A DNA stretch of 31,734 nucleotides from Acanthamoeba castellanii str. Neff (Eukaryota > Discosea > Longamoebia > Acanthamoebidae), in NCBI RefSeq assembly GCF_000313135.1, contig NW_004457350.1, positions 69,958 to 101,691 on the forward strand, written 5' to 3'. This document shows, piece by piece, positions 10,101 to 22,734 of the stretch. The notes under the pieces are model-generated. The model was given only the letters and a program-made list of their open reading frames with translations, ran no database searches and had not been told where the DNA came from. Made by a program: the position numbers and the translations under genes. Each line of letters starts with the position of its first letter. Position 1 is the stretch's first letter.

Positions 10101-12118
10101 GCGGCGAGGCCACGCTGGCCTCGAACTTGACCAGCGCGTCGGCCGACGGGTCGACGTTGTCGCCGGCGGCCAGCAGGCGCACAAAGACCGTCGGGGCGTC
10201 GCCCCAGCCGATGGTGACGAGCTGGTCGGCCGTGGCCACGTCCAGTGCCATCCCGCGCTTCTCCGCGCCTTCTTCTTCGAAGGGCTTGCCCGCGCGGGTC
10301 ACGGTGAGGGTGAAGCGCCAGTCGCCAGGGGGCAGCGTGCCGGCAGGCAGCGTGACGTGCGGCGCCTGGTAGGCCGCCGTGCCGAGGTAGCGCGCCGCCG
10401 GGCACGCGCCGTCGTCGACGCCCTCGTAGGCCAGATCGGCGCTGCCGGCCCACGCGCACGACCACTGGTAGCTCACCTGATCGTCTTCGCCTTCGTCATG
10501 CTGGGCGGGCGAGGAGCGCAGGGAGCCGTCGAGCTCGATGGGCGCGTAGCGGGACACGTAGCGGGTGCCGGACTCGAGCACGGCGCGCACGGGCTCGTCG
10601 AGCACGGTGACGGTGACGGTGGCCTGGCCGACGTGGCCCAGCAGGCCGGCGCTGGTGGCGGTGAGGGTGAAGCGGTAGGTGGCGCCGGCCTGCAGGGCGT
10701 TGGCCGGGAGGTGGAGGGCGGACGACGTGCGCGAGGCCAGGTCGAGCGCCACCACGGGACCCCCGGTGCGCACCCACGCGTACGAGTAGCGCGCCTCCGG
10801 GTCGCACACGGCCAGCGACGCATCCCGCTTGCACACGCACGGCGGCTCCACACTACCGCGCAGCGACAGGTCGGTGCCCCTCTGGATCGTGGGCTGTGAT
10901 GGAGTAGAACGTAACGTTCTTAGAAGAAGAATAATAATAATCCATACCAAGCAAGATTCGTAATAGCAGACCTCTCCTTCACATCTTTCTCGCAATCTCT
11001 TCTCTTTGCACGTTTGATTGATTTCTTTCCTCATCTACTTTTTTTTCTTTTGTTTTTCACAGATTGGGGGGGGGGGCGAGAACGTACGTTTCCACCAGCG
11101 ATGCGCACGATGACCTGGTCGGTGGCGATGATCTCGACGGGGAAGTAGGCCGTGGAGGAGAGGCCGAGCCAGTTGGTGAGGGTGAGGGAGAAGGTGTAGG
11201 TGCGCGTAGTGTTGAACGAGAGCGAGCTTCCATCGAGCGAGACCACTACGTCGCGCTGGCTGGCCAGGTAGAGCGCCACCCCCTCCGTGACGTCGGTCGA
11301 GTTGTCCTCTGGCGCCACGAGGCCCCACTGGTAGCCGCCCACGTAGGCGCGACCGCCCGAGCCGTAAGAGGCCGATGCATCGAGGGTGAGCACGTCGCAC
11401 CACCCCACGGCCGATGTGCCCTCGATCACCACCACGGGCGCGGCTGGCGTGTCGGGGCTGATCACCAGCAGCACCCGCGATTCGTAATCGTCGAGCGTGA
11501 CGGATGGCGAATCCAGCCGTCCGATTACGCCCTGCCGCAGGGACAGAAGATCGTTGATGGCCACGCTCGCGTAGTAGCCGAAGCGGGCCACGAGGGTGCG
11601 GGCGTCGCGCCACAGGCACACGGAGGCGGAGCCGCCCAGAGCCTCTGCGGACGCATCGTCGAAGACAGTGGAGCAGGGGAACACCCCGCTCTGGCCCGCC
11701 CGGTTGGTGTCAACGTCGAACTGGATGATCAACGCGCCCCCGGCGTCGGACACCTTGGCCAGGTAGCTCAAGGGCAGCGGTGCGTTGGACCCTGCAAGCG
11801 AGTGAGTAAAAACATCATCAACAACATCACATGGTGGTTCTACACCAGTGAAGATGAAAAGTAGAATGGAACAGATCCGGGGGGGGGAGAGATTTGCGGG
11901 AGATGAAAGAACAATCGAGAAGATAGGGACTTAGCAGTACCTTGACGCTGAAGGATGTGGTGGGTGTCAGTTAGGCGGGCGGCGACGAGGGGAGGCGAGG
12001 TGGAAGAGACCAGGGAGAAGAAGAGGAGTGGGAGGAGGAGGAGAAAGGCGGAGAGGAGAGACGAGTGATGTAGTGGTAGCATGTGGCGAGTAGCTGAACG
12101 GGTCCTCGTCTCCGTCAT
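6273..12118 (-). CDS. REJ/GPS-containing single-pass membrane protein with SR-rich cytoplasmic tail
   Basis: Eleven exons give 1547 aa: 12118-11941, 11791-11088, 10893-8968, 8835-8658, 8534-8229, 8156-8055, 7920-7824, 7738-7620, 7524-7239, 7148-6966, 6837-6273. All are phase-consistent; intron 4 must be GC-AG. A signal peptide is clear (LLSAFLLLLPLLFFSLV; translation could start at Met13, 12082). Residues about 60-1000 form beta-rich repeats with REJ/PKD hallmarks (LDASASYGSGG, then YQWSC). Residues about 1000-1150 look GAIN-like and end in a GPS-type Cys/Trp pattern: Cys1112, Trp1115, Trp1120, Cys1124, Cys1144, Cys1146. One membrane helix lies at about 1188-1211, split by an intron. The roughly 335-residue tail is acidic, then Arg-Ser repeats, poly-Gln and Asp runs. 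In polycystin-1 the REJ-GAIN module precedes 11 membrane segments; here only one is present. A surface receptor or adhesion role is likely; the tail's role is unknown. Confidence 0.8.
7958..8030. repeat. (CGACA)n minisatellite in REJ-gene intron 6
   Basis: Tandem ACACG units with two interspersed CGACCAACGACACG variants lie in the intron 8054-7921. Very similar units occur in the long minisatellite at 27987-28272. Confidence 0.85.
8535..8657 (-). other. Probable GC-AG intron (REJ-like gene intron 4)
   Basis: Exon 4 ends GCC G at 8658 and the next bases are GCAAAT; the acceptor GCGCAG ends at 8535. Only this phase-1 junction joins the two conserved-looking frames. No GT in the correct phase exists near the end of exon 4. 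The interval contains the usual CA/CGACA intron repeats, although it happens to lack stops in frame, so retention cannot be excluded. Confidence 0.6.
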
Positions 12119-12670
12119 CCCACGCGATTTACGAGGGGGGCGAGCAAGGCTCGGCTCCGAGGTGAGAGGAGGAGATGAGATGCTTGTGTTGGAGGAGGCC
12201 GAGATGAAGAGGAGTTGTCTAAGCTAGATGGCGCCCAGTCTCATCGGCTGGCCAAACGCACTCTCTCTCTCTCTCTCTCACTTTTCTTTCTCGATGAGGA
12301 GGTCCTCTCTCACTCTCACTCTCTGACAGACCCCTTTTTTCGAAACACCCGTGTGCCGCTATTCTTCGCAGCGGTCCCACACCAACCACCTCCGAGTGAG
12401 TGTGTGCTCTTTTCCCACCCTCACCACTTCTTTTGGCCAAGAAAGGAAATTCCCTTTCCCGCGCAGACGGGCGTGCCAACCCATTGGCCCGTTTTTTAAG
12501 CAACGATTTTCCTTGTACCCTCTTTCAGGAAATAAAAATAAATAATATAAATAATGGTGTTGTTGTGCCTGGACACGAAATAGCAACCAAAGACAATATT
12601 ATTGTAATTATTTGTTTGGACGCGGGCGTGATTTGGCGACACAAGAGGGAGAGAGATAAAGAAACGAGAG
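12119..12670. promoter_or_regulatory. Divergent intergenic region, REJ-like gene and MO25
   Basis: This 552-bp spacer lies between two start codons. It contains a (CT)n run at about 12261-12280 followed by more CT/CA-rich sequence to 12330. An AT-rich stretch (about 12530-12620, with several AATAAT units) and GAGAGAGATAAAGAAACGAGAG lie immediately before the MO25 ATG. Both promoters must be here; no specific factor site is recognised. No credible gene is seen inside. Confidence 0.45.
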
Positions 12671-14471
12671 ATGTTCAAGGGCAGCAAGAAGGAGAAGCCG
12701 TCAGTGCTGGTGAAGCACTGCCGACAGGGCGTGCAGGCCTACATTAAGCACTCGGGTGGCGGATCCAAACAGGAGAAGGCCATCGCTGAAGTGTCGAACA
12801 GCATCACGGGCATGAAGGTGCTCCTCTACGGCGACGGCAAGACCGAACCCACGCCCGAGGCCGGCGACGAACTCCTCACCGAGATCTTCCAGGGCGACCT
12901 GCTCGGCCTCCTCTTCTCCAACATGGGGGCCATTGAATTCGAAGTACCCCCCCCCTCCACGCCCACTAGTGTGTTGAATCTGTGTAGAAGGTGCACTGTG
13001 TGAGGGCATGCAGCAAGTAGCGCAATTTCCTCCCAATTAATCCCCCCCCCCATTTGCCTCTACACGCTAATTTGTAGGCCAAGAAGGACTTTGTGATTCT
13101 GTTCGGCAATCTGATGCGCCGCGAGGTCGCGGGGAGGAAGACGGGCGTCGATTTTCTCGAGAAGAACAGCAAGCTGCTCGATGACCTCGTGCTCGGCTAC
13201 GAAGATCCGGAGGTGGCGGTGATCTGCGGCCAGCTGCTGCGAGTGTGCCTCGACAACGAGAGCCTCGCCCAGCTCGTCCTGCACTCTGAGCACTTCCTCA
13301 AGTTCTTCACCTTTGTCGAGAATCCCGGCTTCGATGTGGCCTCGGACGCCTTCGCCACCTTCAAGGTACCCCTTCCCCCCCCCCATCTACCACCATTCCT
13401 CTACTCGAGTCAGGCACAGCCTTCTACTCTCTCTCCCCCCGAGATTTTCTTAATCTTCTCATTGTTGGCGTTGGCCTTCTACGTCGTTGCTGTAGTCGTC
13501 GTTGCTACTACTCGCAATTATTATTATTATGATTGATTCTTGTTCTTTTTTACATTCATGTTTGGTGTGTTGATTTTTGCTTGTCTTCTCCCATCCCCGT
13601 GTAGGATCTCCTGACCAAGCACAAGGCGCTGTGTGCCGAGTTCTTGGAGAAGAACTACGACGTCATCTTCGAGGACTACACGCAGCTGCTGCACTCGAAG
13701 AACTACGTCACCAGGCGGCAGTCCCTCAAGGTGCGCTCGCCAGCGCCCTCCTCCTCTTCGTCGTCATCGAGGGCGTTCGTCATCGGCTACTCGTTCGCTT
13801 CCACGTAGCGTCAACTCGGCCCTGGCCTCACCTCCTCCGTGCCTTGCGTGTGTTGTGTGTCGTGTGTGTGTTGTGTGTCGTGTGTCGTGTGTGTGTCGTG
13901 TAGCTGCTCGGCGAGCTGTTGCTGGACAGGGCCAACTTCAACGTGATGACCAAGTACATCAGCGACCAGCAGAACCTCAAGCTGATGATGAACCTCCTGA
14001 GGGACAAGAGCAAAAACATCCAGTTCGAGGCCTTCCACGTCTTCAAGGTGTTCGTGGCCAACCCCAACAAGGCCAAGCCCATTCTCGACATTCTGACCAA
14101 GAACAAGGAGAAGCTCATCAGCTTCCTCAGCAACTTCCACAACGAGAAAGGTTTGTGCTACCACACACACGACACACACACACACACTCACTCACACACA
14201 CACACACACACACCACACATACCACACCACACACACCACACACACACACACACCTCCACTGCTTCCACCGGCCAAGGCTCACACCAACGCTTCACCGTCC
14301 TTCGCGCCTCGGCTCTGTTTGTGTGTCGTGTCGTGTCGTGTGTGCCGTGTGTGTCGTGTTGTGTCCTGTGTGGTGGCGGCCACGGCTTCCGGTTCAGCAG
14401 AGGATGAGCAGTTCGCGGACGAGAAGGCCTTCCTGCTGAAGCAGATCGAGCAGCTGCCCTCGGCGTCATGA
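12671..14471 (+). CDS. mo25: MO25 / CAB39 family scaffold protein
   Basis: Five exons give 334 aa, close to the usual roughly 340: 12671-12943, 13078-13365, 13605-13730, 13904-14150, 14401-14471. All introns are GT-AG. The start [17 protein letters not shown] and the later [20 protein letters not shown] and [17 protein letters not shown] blocks are highly characteristic of MO25. The fold is a stack of armadillo/HEAT-like helices that clasps the C-terminus of STRAD and helps activate LKB1, or stabilises germinal-centre (STE20) kinases. In amoebae and fungi it acts in cell polarity and cytokinesis signalling; which partner it serves here is not visible. Exons 1-3 have clean GTACCC or GTGCGC donors. 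Intron 4 is a CA tract followed by a GT tract. The gene is convergent with kinesin. Identification is very secure. Confidence 0.95.
13840..13903. repeat. GTGTCGTGT tract before MO25 exon 4
   Basis: GT-rich tandem sequence with interspersed TCG fills the 3' part of the intron 13731-13903 and ends TCGTGTAG at the acceptor, so GT repeats stand where a pyrimidine tract is expected. Confidence 0.8.
14161..14259. repeat. CA microsatellite in MO25 intron 4
   Basis: (CA)n with small interruptions follows the donor at 14151. The 3' part of the same intron (14320-14375) is GTGTCGTGT-rich, the near-complement. Confidence 0.85.
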
Positions 14472-14694
14472 TGTGATCGCGTTGCCCCCGCTTCATCATC
14501 CCCAGCCCACGCAGTGCGGCCGTGCCTCCACCCAATGTATAAATCGAAACATAACCTTACACGCTTGTTCCCCCGTCGTCGTCATCATCGTCGACGAACA
14601 AAGAAAGCAAAGAGAGCAAAGAAACGAGGTTTACTACAGTAGTGGAGGGGGGTGAAGAAAAGAACGACTGTGCGCTCGCGCGCGTCTCCCTTGC
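14472..14694. other. Convergent 3' spacer, MO25 and kinesin
   Basis: These 223 bp between stop codons hold both 3' UTRs. TGTATAAATCG (about 14536) lies about 65 bp past the MO25 stop. The half nearest kinesin is purine-rich (AAAGAAAGCAAAGAGAGC). No gene is seen. Confidence 0.5.
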
Positions 14695-17600
14695 TCACTC
14701 GGAGGACTGGTGCGGCGGTCGGTAGGGCGACGACGGTGCGGCACCGGACAACGACGGCGACGACGACGAGGCCGCGTCGGCGATGTTGGAGTGGAGCGCG
14801 AAGTTGTCCGACGACTTGAGCGAGGCCGCCGCGGCCGCCTTCTCCTTGGTAGACGATCGCTTGCCGGAGGAGGGCGACTCGGAGGCAAGCGACGACGACG
14901 ACCGGCGGAGCGAGGTGCCGCCGGGGCTGCTGCTGCTGCCGGCGGCGGTGGCGGCCGTGGTGGACAGCGACGACGACGACGAGGCGAGGTCGGGCTTCTT
15001 CCTACCGCCGCCGCCTCGGATGGGCTTGATAATGCGCGCGCCGCCGTTTCCGTTTCCGATCGACGACGAGCGGCCTCGGCTCTGCGCTCGCGCTTGGGCT
15101 GAACAACAACAACAGCAACACATCGACGCACGCAGCCGATCAGCACACAAACAATCATCATCGTCACCATTACCACCATCACCGTCATCTGTAGGGGGGG
15201 CGGGCGCGCACCTTGGTCCAGCTTGGCCTTGAGCTCGTCGACGAGCTGCTTGTACTTGGACACCTGCGTCCCGTGGCTGCGGTGCGAATGATTCGGGCGT
15301 GGCTGACGTCAGCACAGCTGCTCACACGCAAGTGTGTGTCGTGTGTGTGTGTGTGTGTCGTATGTGTGTGTGTCGTGTGTGTGTGTCGTATGTGTGTGTG
15401 TCGTGTGTGTGTGTGTGTGTGTGTGTGTCGTGTGTGTGGCGTACTTCTCTGACTGCTGCTGCAGCTTCTCCTGCGCGCTGGAGAGCAAAACCTCGAGGCC
15501 GCGGATGCGCTCGTTCCTGGCGGCGAGCTTCTTCTCCGACACCTTCTTCTCGAGTCGCAGCTCATTGTTCTGGTTGACCAGCTGCTGGTGCACGCGCGTC
15601 AGCTGCTCCAGGTTGCGCTCGAGGAACATGTTACGCTTCTGCACGCGCGCAGCGGGGGGGGGGAAAAGAACGAAAGCGTGAGTTGGCGCTTTCAGAAGAA
15701 AAGAACGAAAGAAAGAAAGAACGAAAGCGACGGAGAGTGCGAAGAAGGCCTGAAAACCTGGAGGGACTTGTTGGAGGAGTTCTTGAGGAGCTGCTCGTAC
15801 TGCTCGCGGGCCTCGTCGAGCAGCATCTCCAGATCGATCACCTGCGGTGTGTGGCGTGTTGCGTGTGAGACCCTTCTTCGTGTGTGTCGTGTGTGTGTGT
15901 GTGTCGTGGTGTGTGTGTCGTGGTGTGTGTGTGTCGTGTGCGCAAGTGCGATTTACCTTTTCGCATCGGTTCTGGAGGTCGCGCAGGAGGGAGGTCTTGA
16001 GCTGGTCGAACTCGGCCAGCTTCTGGGCGGTCTTCTGGCGGAGGTCGTTGAGCTCCTGCTCGAGCTGCTTCCGCTTCTCTTCGTTGTGGGTGGCCTTCTC
16101 CTCCTCCCGCTCCCTGTCCAGCGCCTGCGCCTTGCTCTCGAACTCCCGCCTCGTCTGCTCCACCGCCTCCTCCAGCTCCTCCTTCTCCCTCCGCAGCTGC
16201 TCCGCCTGTCCACCGCACGCGCACACGCACACGACACACACAACACGACACACACACACGACACACACCAAAGAGAAAAGAAGAAGAGAAAAGAGAGTCA
16301 AGAAGAGAAGAAAAGAGAGAGAGTCAAAGAGAGTCAACTGAAGTGATGGCGCACCTCGGCCTGGAACTGCTCCTTCTCGGCGCGCAGCATTTCCATTTCG
16401 AACGACTCGACGGGCTCGCCCTCCGCGAGGAGGGACTGGCTCAGGNNNNNNNNNNNNNNNNNNNNNNNNNNNNNNNNNNNNNNNNNNNNNNNNNNNNNNN
16501 NNNNNNNNNNNNNNNNNNNNNNNNNNNNNNNNNNNNNNNNNNNNNNNNNNNNNNNNNNNNNNNNNNNNNNNNNNNNNNNNNNNNNNNNNNNNNNNNNNNN
16601 NNNNNNNNNNNNNNNNNNNNNNNNNNNNNNNNNNNNNNNNNNNNAGCCCCAAGTGTGTGTCGTGTCGTGTGCGCGTGTGCGTCGTGTGTGTGTCGTGTCG
16701 TGTGCGTGTGCATGTGTGTGTGTTGTGTGTGCGTGTGTGGTGTGTGTGTGTGTCGTTTGAGGTGCGAACCTCTTCGCGCTGCTTCTGGCGCTGCTTCTCG
16801 CGCTCGCGCTCCTTTTCGTAGATCTCGAGCTTCTTGGCGCGGTCCTCGGCGGTCTTCTCGAGCTCCTCGAGGCGGCGGTGCAGCTTCTCCTTCTCCGCGT
16901 GTGCGGTCTTGGCGCCGGTCTCGAACTCGACGAGCTTCTTCTCCAGCTCGCCCAACCGCTCCAGCTTCTTCACGTGCTCCTCCGACAGCTGCTGCTCCTG
17001 CGCCGGGGCCGCGGCGGCGGCGACAACGGCGGCCTCCTGCGAGAGCGACGGCTCGGCCTCGGCGGCGGCGGCGCCGTCGGGCGTGTGGAGCGAGGTCTCG
17101 AGGTCCTGCAGGCGCGACACGCTCGACTCGAGCGACTGCAGCAGCGCGGCCGAGTCCATGGCGTACTTCTTCTGGTTCTCCTCCAGCGCCGCCATCTTGC
17201 TCTGCCGGGCCTCCTCCTGCTCACACGACACGACACGACACACACACACCAAGTCTGGAATGTGAGCAATGCGAGTAGTGGGTGCTGGCAAAAAATGTGA
17301 ACTTGTGTGTCGTGTGTGTGGCGTGTGTCGTGTCGTGTTGTGTGTCGTGTGTCGTGTGTCGTGTGATTTGGGTGGTGGTGGCACCTTCTTGGAGGTGGTG
17401 GCGAGCTTCTTGTGGGCCTCCTGCAGTTCGGCGAACTCGGTCTGGAGGCGCTGGAGCTCGGCCTGGAGGGTCTCCTTCTGCTCGGAGAGCGACTCGATGA
17501 CGACCTGGCTCTCGGATCGCTCGCACTGCAGTCGCTCCATCTGGATGGTGAGGTCGGCGATCCTGCCCACCATGATCTGGTTCTCCTTCTCGTACTGCTC

Positions 17601-20280
17601 CTGCGTCGCGCTGGCGTTGGCGAGCTCCTCCTTGAGCTTCTCCAGCCGCTCCAGCTCCTCGGCCGCCGCCTGGTCCCTGTCGCGCAGCGCGTCCTGGAGC
17701 GAGTCCACCTTCTCCAGAATCTCCGACTTCTCGTCCTCGGCCTGCTTCAGCTTGTCCTCCAGCTCCGTAACACGGTCTGTTTGTGGACACACGACACACG
17801 ACACACACGACACACACACAACACACGCGACACAACACGACACGACACACGACACGACACACACGAGTCAGTGGGGTTTGGGTTTGGTGGGGGGGGGCAG
17901 AGCGTTACCGTTGATGGCGGCCACGTTGGGGAGCTTGGAGCGGGTGTCGGGCGACATGGCCGGGAGGGCCGACTGCGACTGGACCTGCAGCACCGCCGGC
18001 GAGGCCAGCGTCATGCCGCCGGCGCCGGCCTTGTCCTTGGCCGCCGGCGAAATGCTGATGTCGCCTGCGCGCGCACGGAAGGAAGTCAGCGAAACGAACG
18101 GAAGAAGAAGCGAGTGTTGTGGTGAGAGAGAGAGAGAGGTGTGTGTGTGTTGTGTGCGTGCGTGTGTGTCGTGTGTCGTGTGTGTGTGCACGTGCCCTTG
18201 ACGAGGCGCAGCTCCTCCTCGAGGCAGGTGCAGTAGGTCTTGAGTCGGGAGAGCTCTTTGTTGGCCTTGTCCAGGAGGGCCTTGAGCTCCTGCACGCTCA
18301 TCTCCTTGTTCACCTTGGCCTGGTTCTTGATCGTCTTCGCTCTGCGTTCATCGCAAATGAAAAGAACGAAGACGACGACAAAGAAGACGACGAAGAAGAA
18401 GACGACGAGTCGGTTAGAACGTGGTCAAGGCGAGGCGAGGTGTGCTCCTCCGCACCTGATGCCGAAGCGCAGGGTGGAGAGGGTCTCCTCTTCGTTGTAG
18501 GACGAGGGCGAGCAGTTGATGATGAGCGTCGTGCGCGAGTTGCCGCCGAGCGACTCTTGGAGCAGACGCGTGAGCTTACTGTCTCTGTACGGGACGTGCT
18601 TGGACTGTTTCGGGCCACGGCGATCAGGGTTAGTGCCTCCTCTTCTCTCTTCTCTTCTTCGCTATTCTTCTTCGCTCTTTTCTTCTCTTCTCTTCGCTCT
18701 TGCGTCGAATGGAACCGGGCGCCGAAGGAGGTACCTTGCCGTCGGTGAGCGCGTTGATCACATTGCCGAGGGCCGACAGCGACTTGTTGATTCCCTTGGC
18801 CTCGTCCAGCGTTTGGCCTGCATCGTGCGCGCACGCCCCGGTCAGAAGAAAGAAGAACGAAGAACGAAGAAAGAACGAACGAAGAGAGAAAGAACGAACG
18901 AAGAAGAAAGAAGAACGAAGCGTACCGGTGGCGCCGGTCTTGCCCACCTTCTCGGAACCGGCCAGATCGACCAGGTAGAGCTTGCCGCTCATCGTGGTGC
19001 CGTTCTGAAGGTTCTTCTGCTCCACATTCCACACAAAGATACTGTGGGAGCGGCTGCTCACGTCGTTCATGTCTGTGTGTCGTGTGTGTGTGTCGTGTGT
19101 GTGTGTGTGTGTGTGTTGACAACATCACGTGTGACACATGACACACGACACAAGACAAACGGGTGAGATGCGAAAGCGAGCGGAGCTGAGCTGAGCTGGA
19201 AACTGGAAGACGTGATGACGATGGTGATGAACGAGGAATGTGAAGAAGAAGAAGATGATAATGACGATGATGAAGGGGAGGGCGTACTCGTGGCGGCGAC
19301 CTTGCGGTTGGCCGAGCCGGTGTCCATCACACGAATGACGTCGTCGGCGCAAGTGACGTACTCCTCGGTCACGCCCTCGATGTAGACGCTCTTGTCCTTG
19401 TTCTCCCTGATCTTGAGGTCCGCCTTGTCCGCTGCGCTCAGAACAGAACACGTCAGCAGATCCAACCACTGAACACAACACGACACGACACGCACGACAC
19501 ATGCGACACGACACGGCACAGAGCAAGAGCGGATTCATCACGTACGCGCCATGAGATCACGAATCTTTTCCATGTAGATCTCAATGTAGGAAACCTTCAC
19601 GAGGAACTCCATGGTTTCGCTGGCCTCTTCGACAAAGGTGAAGATCGTTTCGATCATGCGAGGAATGATGCCCTTCATCTGCTGATCGTGGATGTCTGGA
19701 CCCTGTGACACACATTTCCAAAAAAAAATTGATGCACGAATTTAACATTGAAAAAAAAAGGCATTGACATAGAGATTGGAGGAGGGGGGGGGGGACAAAC
19801 CTGCATCGTGTGCGTTTTGCCGCTGCCGGTCTGCCCGTACACAAAAATGGTGCCATTGAATCCCTTGAAGAGATCTTTTCAAAGACGAGTAGAAAGAGCA
19901 TTCGGGGGGTCAACAAGATGCATCGAATCAATTCTGAGGAACATGCAGGAGAGGAGAAACCTTCCACCACAGGCCTCGCGGCGTAATCGTAGACTTCTGT
20001 TTGGCTCGTGACCGGACCCCAGATTTTGTCGAAGTTGAAGCTGTGGTTGCCTTGGCCCTACACGCGGGTCACGAGTGCACCCAAGTGGTGTAAGAAGGCA
20101 AAGCCAGCTGCAGCGCATGAATGCTGGATGATGGATGGATGGATGCGGGGGGGGGGAACGAACGATAATCTTGGCGGTGGTGCCATCATCGCTCAAATGC
20201 ACGATCTCGGTGGCCCCGCGCGCCTTTTCTTTTGAATTACTCGGCCGGAAACGGCACACCACCTTGATGTTGTTCGACAT
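14695..20280 (-). CDS. Kinesin-1 (conventional kinesin) heavy chain, with assembly gap
   Basis: Eighteen exons: 20280-20164, 20057-19961, 19874-19801, 19702-19546, 19431-19288, 19072-18926, 18817-18735, 18604-18456, 18341-18196, 18064-17909, 17776-17385, 17216-16770, an exon truncated by the N run (16445-16355 visible), 16205-15957, 15841-15758, 15638-15445, 15276-15212, 15098-14695. About 1065 aa are visible. Motor domain about 1-325: start [16 protein letters not shown]-loop GQTGSGKT (about 85-92), switch [14 protein letters not shown] (about 197-209), switch [10 protein letters not shown] (about 230-237). Neck and long coiled coils follow. The [13 protein letters not shown] block is typical of kinesin-1 cargo regions, and IIKPIRGG in the last exon matches the autoinhibitory IAK tail motif. 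A Ser-rich end follows. It is a plus-end-directed microtubule motor for organelle transport. The first usable ATG is 20280; intron 9 appears to be GC-AG. Confidence 0.95.
15331..15439. repeat. GT microsatellite in kinesin intron 16
   Basis: GTGTGTCGTATGTGTGTGTC-type units fill most of the intron 15444-15277. On the sense strand this reads CACACACGACACAC, starting about 5 bases after the donor. Confidence 0.85.
16446..16644. other. Assembly gap (199 N) inside kinesin
   Basis: An unbroken run of N hides the acceptor and 5' end of kinesin exon 13. The right flank (16645-16769) is GT repeat in the intron, which probably broke the assembly. The real length is unknown. The frame left of the gap (16445-16355) is phase-consistent with exon 14. 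Confidence 0.98.
16651..16756. repeat. GT/TCGTGT repeat beside the gap
   Basis: Intronic GTGTGTCGTGTCGTGTGCGTG sequence lies between the N run and the donor of kinesin exon 12. Confidence 0.85.
18065..18195 (-). other. Probable GC-AG intron (kinesin intron 9)
   Basis: Exon 9 ends GTC AAG G at 18196, followed by GCACGT; the acceptor CGCGCAG ends at 18065. Phase 1 is required to enter the next frame ([14 protein letters not shown]) that continues without change into the coiled coil. The nearby GT (GTGCAC) would give the wrong phase. The intron also holds CA repeats and a (CT)n run in the sense strand. Confidence 0.6.
18841..18923. repeat. GAAGAACGAA purine repeat in kinesin intron 6
   Basis: Imperfect AGAAAGAACGAACGAAG units occur on the plus strand; on the sense strand they read TTCTTCGTTC, a pyrimidine-rich tract within the intron 18925-18818. 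The same element family recurs at 15690-15735, 27728-27806 and 31604-31650, and in sense orientation in reductase introns at 24416-24450 and 25406-25435. Confidence 0.8.
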
Positions 20281-20569
20281 CACCCCTCTCGGCCCGAGAA
20301 CGTCTCGATCGACGTTTACACTCCCGTTTCCTCTCTGGAGACCAACACCAAAAAGAAAAGAAAAACTCTAATTATTGCCTGAAATAAAATGAATCAGAAA
20401 CGCTTTGTCCGCACAAAATCGGGTCGACAATAATTCCCACCCACGCTGCAACAGGGCCGCCATTGGGCAGAACCGAAGACCACGCAGGCACCCACGCAGA
20501 TCTGTGTGGGCCTACAAGCGGCCATTTCGCTCAAGATTTTTTGGCACAGCAGCAACAACAACCGGCGCC
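20281..20569. promoter_or_regulatory. Divergent promoter region, kinesin and CaMK-like kinase
   Basis: These 289 bp lie between two opposed start codons. GCCGCCATTGGGC at about 20457-20470 contains a reversed CCAAT core about 105 bp upstream of the kinase ATG. An AT-rich patch (about 20365-20395) lies nearer kinesin. The promoter role is inferred from orientation. Confidence 0.45.
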
Positions 20570-22391
<1,822 letters not shown>

Positions 22392-22734
22392 AGCTTCAGC
22401 GCCCCGCTTGTAGCCCCCCCCCCGGCCCCACTGCCTGCCTTGTTGTGCTGCCTTTTGTATAAAAGACAATATCCGTGGTACCCCAACATATTTGGGCTCA
22501 TATACTCTTTGGAGCAAGCATACACTCCATATTTCTACATATGCGTGTGGTGTGTGTGGGTATGTGCTGACGTGGACGCGTTACCCTGCAACCCTCCGGG
22601 AGAAATACGTGGCGCCTCCGTTATTTTGTCCAGTCGCTCTTTTTCTTTGTTGGGTTTTTATTGTTTTTTTTTGCTTTTTTTAATAATTGTTTGTTTGTTT
22701 GTTGAGAGATCGGTCGAGAGGAGGAGAGATCATC
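22392..22734. promoter_or_regulatory. Tandem intergenic region, kinase to P450 reductase
   Basis: This 343-bp spacer holds the kinase 3' end and the reductase promoter. It begins C-rich, then has TTTGTATAAAAG at about 22455 (possible 3' signal for the kinase or a TATA-like element). A T-rich tract follows (22630-22700, GTTTGTTTGTTTGTTG) just before a purine-rich leader and the ATG at 22735. No gene is seen in it. Confidence 0.45.

Noticed and set aside
8983..10899. Long 638-codon plus-strand open frame opposite the REJ-like gene
   Set aside because: It is the antisense shadow of a strongly GC3-biased exon (10893-8968). Its translation is Gly/Arg/Ala/Val-rich with no recognisable motif, while the minus strand reads a signal-led, REJ-like protein with consistent splice phases.
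6273..12118. True polycystin-1 orthologue
   Set aside because: No PLAT domain and no multi-pass channel region follow the GPS; only one hydrophobic helix is present.
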